59,493 bases of DNA, taken from CAYJFX01 sp964370315 (lineage in GTDB: Bacteria; Spirochaetota; Spirochaetia; Treponematales; Treponemataceae). A program made the translations under genes and the position numbers. Where the stretch lies: the NCBI GenBank assembly GCA_964370315.1, contig CAYJIS010000007.1:1-59493 (forward strand), in the 5' to 3' direction. Below are positions 58,947 through 59,493 of this stretch, in pieces (position 1 is the stretch's first letter; each line of letters starts with the position of its first letter). The notes below the pieces were generated by a model, which did no database searches, was not told the DNA's origin, and was given only the letters and a program-made list of their open reading frames with translations.

Positions 58947-59493
58947 ATGAGCATAAAAAAAAGAGTCCGTTTTCACATTGAGAAAAATATAAAAAGGCTT
59001 TCAATATTAGCAGGCATTTTAGTTTTTTTGGGTGTTTTTATTCTCATCTCTCAAAATATAATGTTGTCATGGTTTATGGACAGAGATGCTCTTTCACTAA
59101 TTGCCCAAAGCTATTCAACATCATTTAAGATAACCTATACTCCTGTAGCACACCTAACAAAAACAGAACAGATTATCTCTGAAACAGAAGATATTGCCAG
59201 TAAGGAACAACTTATATTTAATATATTTAAGGATTCTCAATACTTCTCTGATGTAACATTAATTGACGATTTTAAAACAGAAAGTCCACTAGAAAATGGG
59301 CAAATTGTATGGCATGGTATAGAGCTTATAGAGAATAAACCTCAGCTACTTCTACACTATAAGCTCAATACTAGCAGCACCCCTCAAATATTAAGCCTTA
59401 AACTACCTCTAAGCGGAGTTACTGTGGATAATTCAAACATTGAAGGATATTCCATTATTAGCGATGATAAAGGGAACAGCATAACAGCAGTCC
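58947..59493 (+). CDS. Membrane-anchored protein, 3' end outside window
   Basis: The frame opens at ATG 58947, one base after the carbonic-anhydrase-like gene's stop, and is still open at the right edge (182 residues visible). A basic N-terminus, one transmembrane helix (about residues 20-39) and a soluble, strand-rich domain are visible. The start MSIKKRVRFHIEKNIKRL and a single anchor, with an OstA-like rhythm of strands after it (ITYTPVAHLTKTEQIISET, GVTVDNSNIEGYSII), suggest an envelope protein, possibly an LptC/AsmA-like one. This is tentative. No ribosome site is obvious, so translation probably depends on the preceding gene. Confidence 0.75.
   Translation, partial: MSIKKRVRFHIEKNIKRLSILAGILVFLGVFILISQNIMLSWFMDRDALSLIAQSYSTSFKITYTPVAHLTKTEQIISETEDIASKEQLIFNIFKDSQYFSDVTLIDDFKTESPLENGQIVWHGIELIENKPQLLLHYKLNTSSTPQILSLKLPLSGVTVDNSNIEGYSIISDDKGNSITAV

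Noticed and set aside
1..59493. CRISPR array, insertion sequence, prophage or rRNA genes
   Set aside because: Looked for and not found: no regularly spaced repeats, no transposase or integrase motifs, and no rRNA sequence.

Overview
The window reads as chromosomal core DNA of a host-associated spirochaete, most likely a Treponema or close relative. It is AT-rich, intron-less and densely coded on both strands. Supporting signs are a MurA with Asp instead of the usual active-site Cys, a long PheS of the archaeal type known from spirochaetes, a PPi-dependent phosphofructokinase of the long form, an Lpt gene set, a RicT/YaaR/bactofilin/M23 cluster and CheR/CheB. I see no insertion sequence, prophage, integrase, rRNA operon or CRISPR array. 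One tRNA gene (Glu, CTC) is present.

Layout. 1-5.7 kb: the end of a single-pass membrane protein, a very large signal peptidase I (minus), then pepT-murA (plus). 5.7-9.1 kb: a minus-strand set of two 3+3-helix membrane proteins and a J-domain membrane protein. 9.2-15.7 kb: STAS/zinc-ribbon protein, SDR, an RNA methyltransferase, then rsmE, a degenerate TagA-like protein and a sigma-54 activator, and a C-terminal processing protease. 16-18.7 kb: two lipoproteins built of the same ~100-residue repeat and a small membrane protein. 18.8-30 kb: Pfp, acetyltransferase-MFS pair, DeoD, a coiled-coil protein, an EF-G-like GTPase, a hairpin-rich gap, ManA plus a sugar nucleotidyltransferase, a TSCPD protein and a Gfo/Idh oxidoreductase. 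30.2-37.5 kb: tRNA-Glu, an unknown protein, CstA and a four-gene glycerol operon. 37.5-44.5 kb: a minus-strand run (TatD; dus; unknown; rhomboid; two exported proteins; PheS). 44.7-47.7 kb: M23 peptidase-bactofilin-YaaR-RicT. 47.8-52.75 kb: a five-gene [FeFe]-hydrogenase operon with a PAS-containing putative sensory hydrogenase and a PP2C-type phosphatase. 52.8-56.4 kb: pyrG-lptC-lptA-lptB (minus). 56.4-59.5 kb: cheR-cheB-gamma carbonic anhydrase and the start of another membrane protein.

How the genes fit together. The picture is a fermentative anaerobe: PPi-glycolysis, glycerol use through an FAD/NAD oxidoreductase complex, H2 metabolism under apparent hydrogen-sensing control, nucleoside salvage, cell-shape genes and chemotaxis. 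Many operons are translationally coupled (ATGA or short overlaps).

The most notable signals are: (1) seven genes whose apparent -10 box lies only 5-8 nt before the ATG and that lack a Shine-Dalgarno sequence, suggesting leaderless mRNAs; (2) a CTP synthase whose glutaminase nucleophile Cys is Asp and whose oxyanion Gly is Asn; (3) the sensory hydrogenase-phosphatase operon with Ala at the proton-shuttle Cys; (4) the repeat lipoprotein pair; (5) a TagA-family protein missing all its catalytic signatures; (6) a hairpin-packed repeat region at 26.6-26.87 kb; and (7) a membrane-protein pair with LptF/LptG-like topology.
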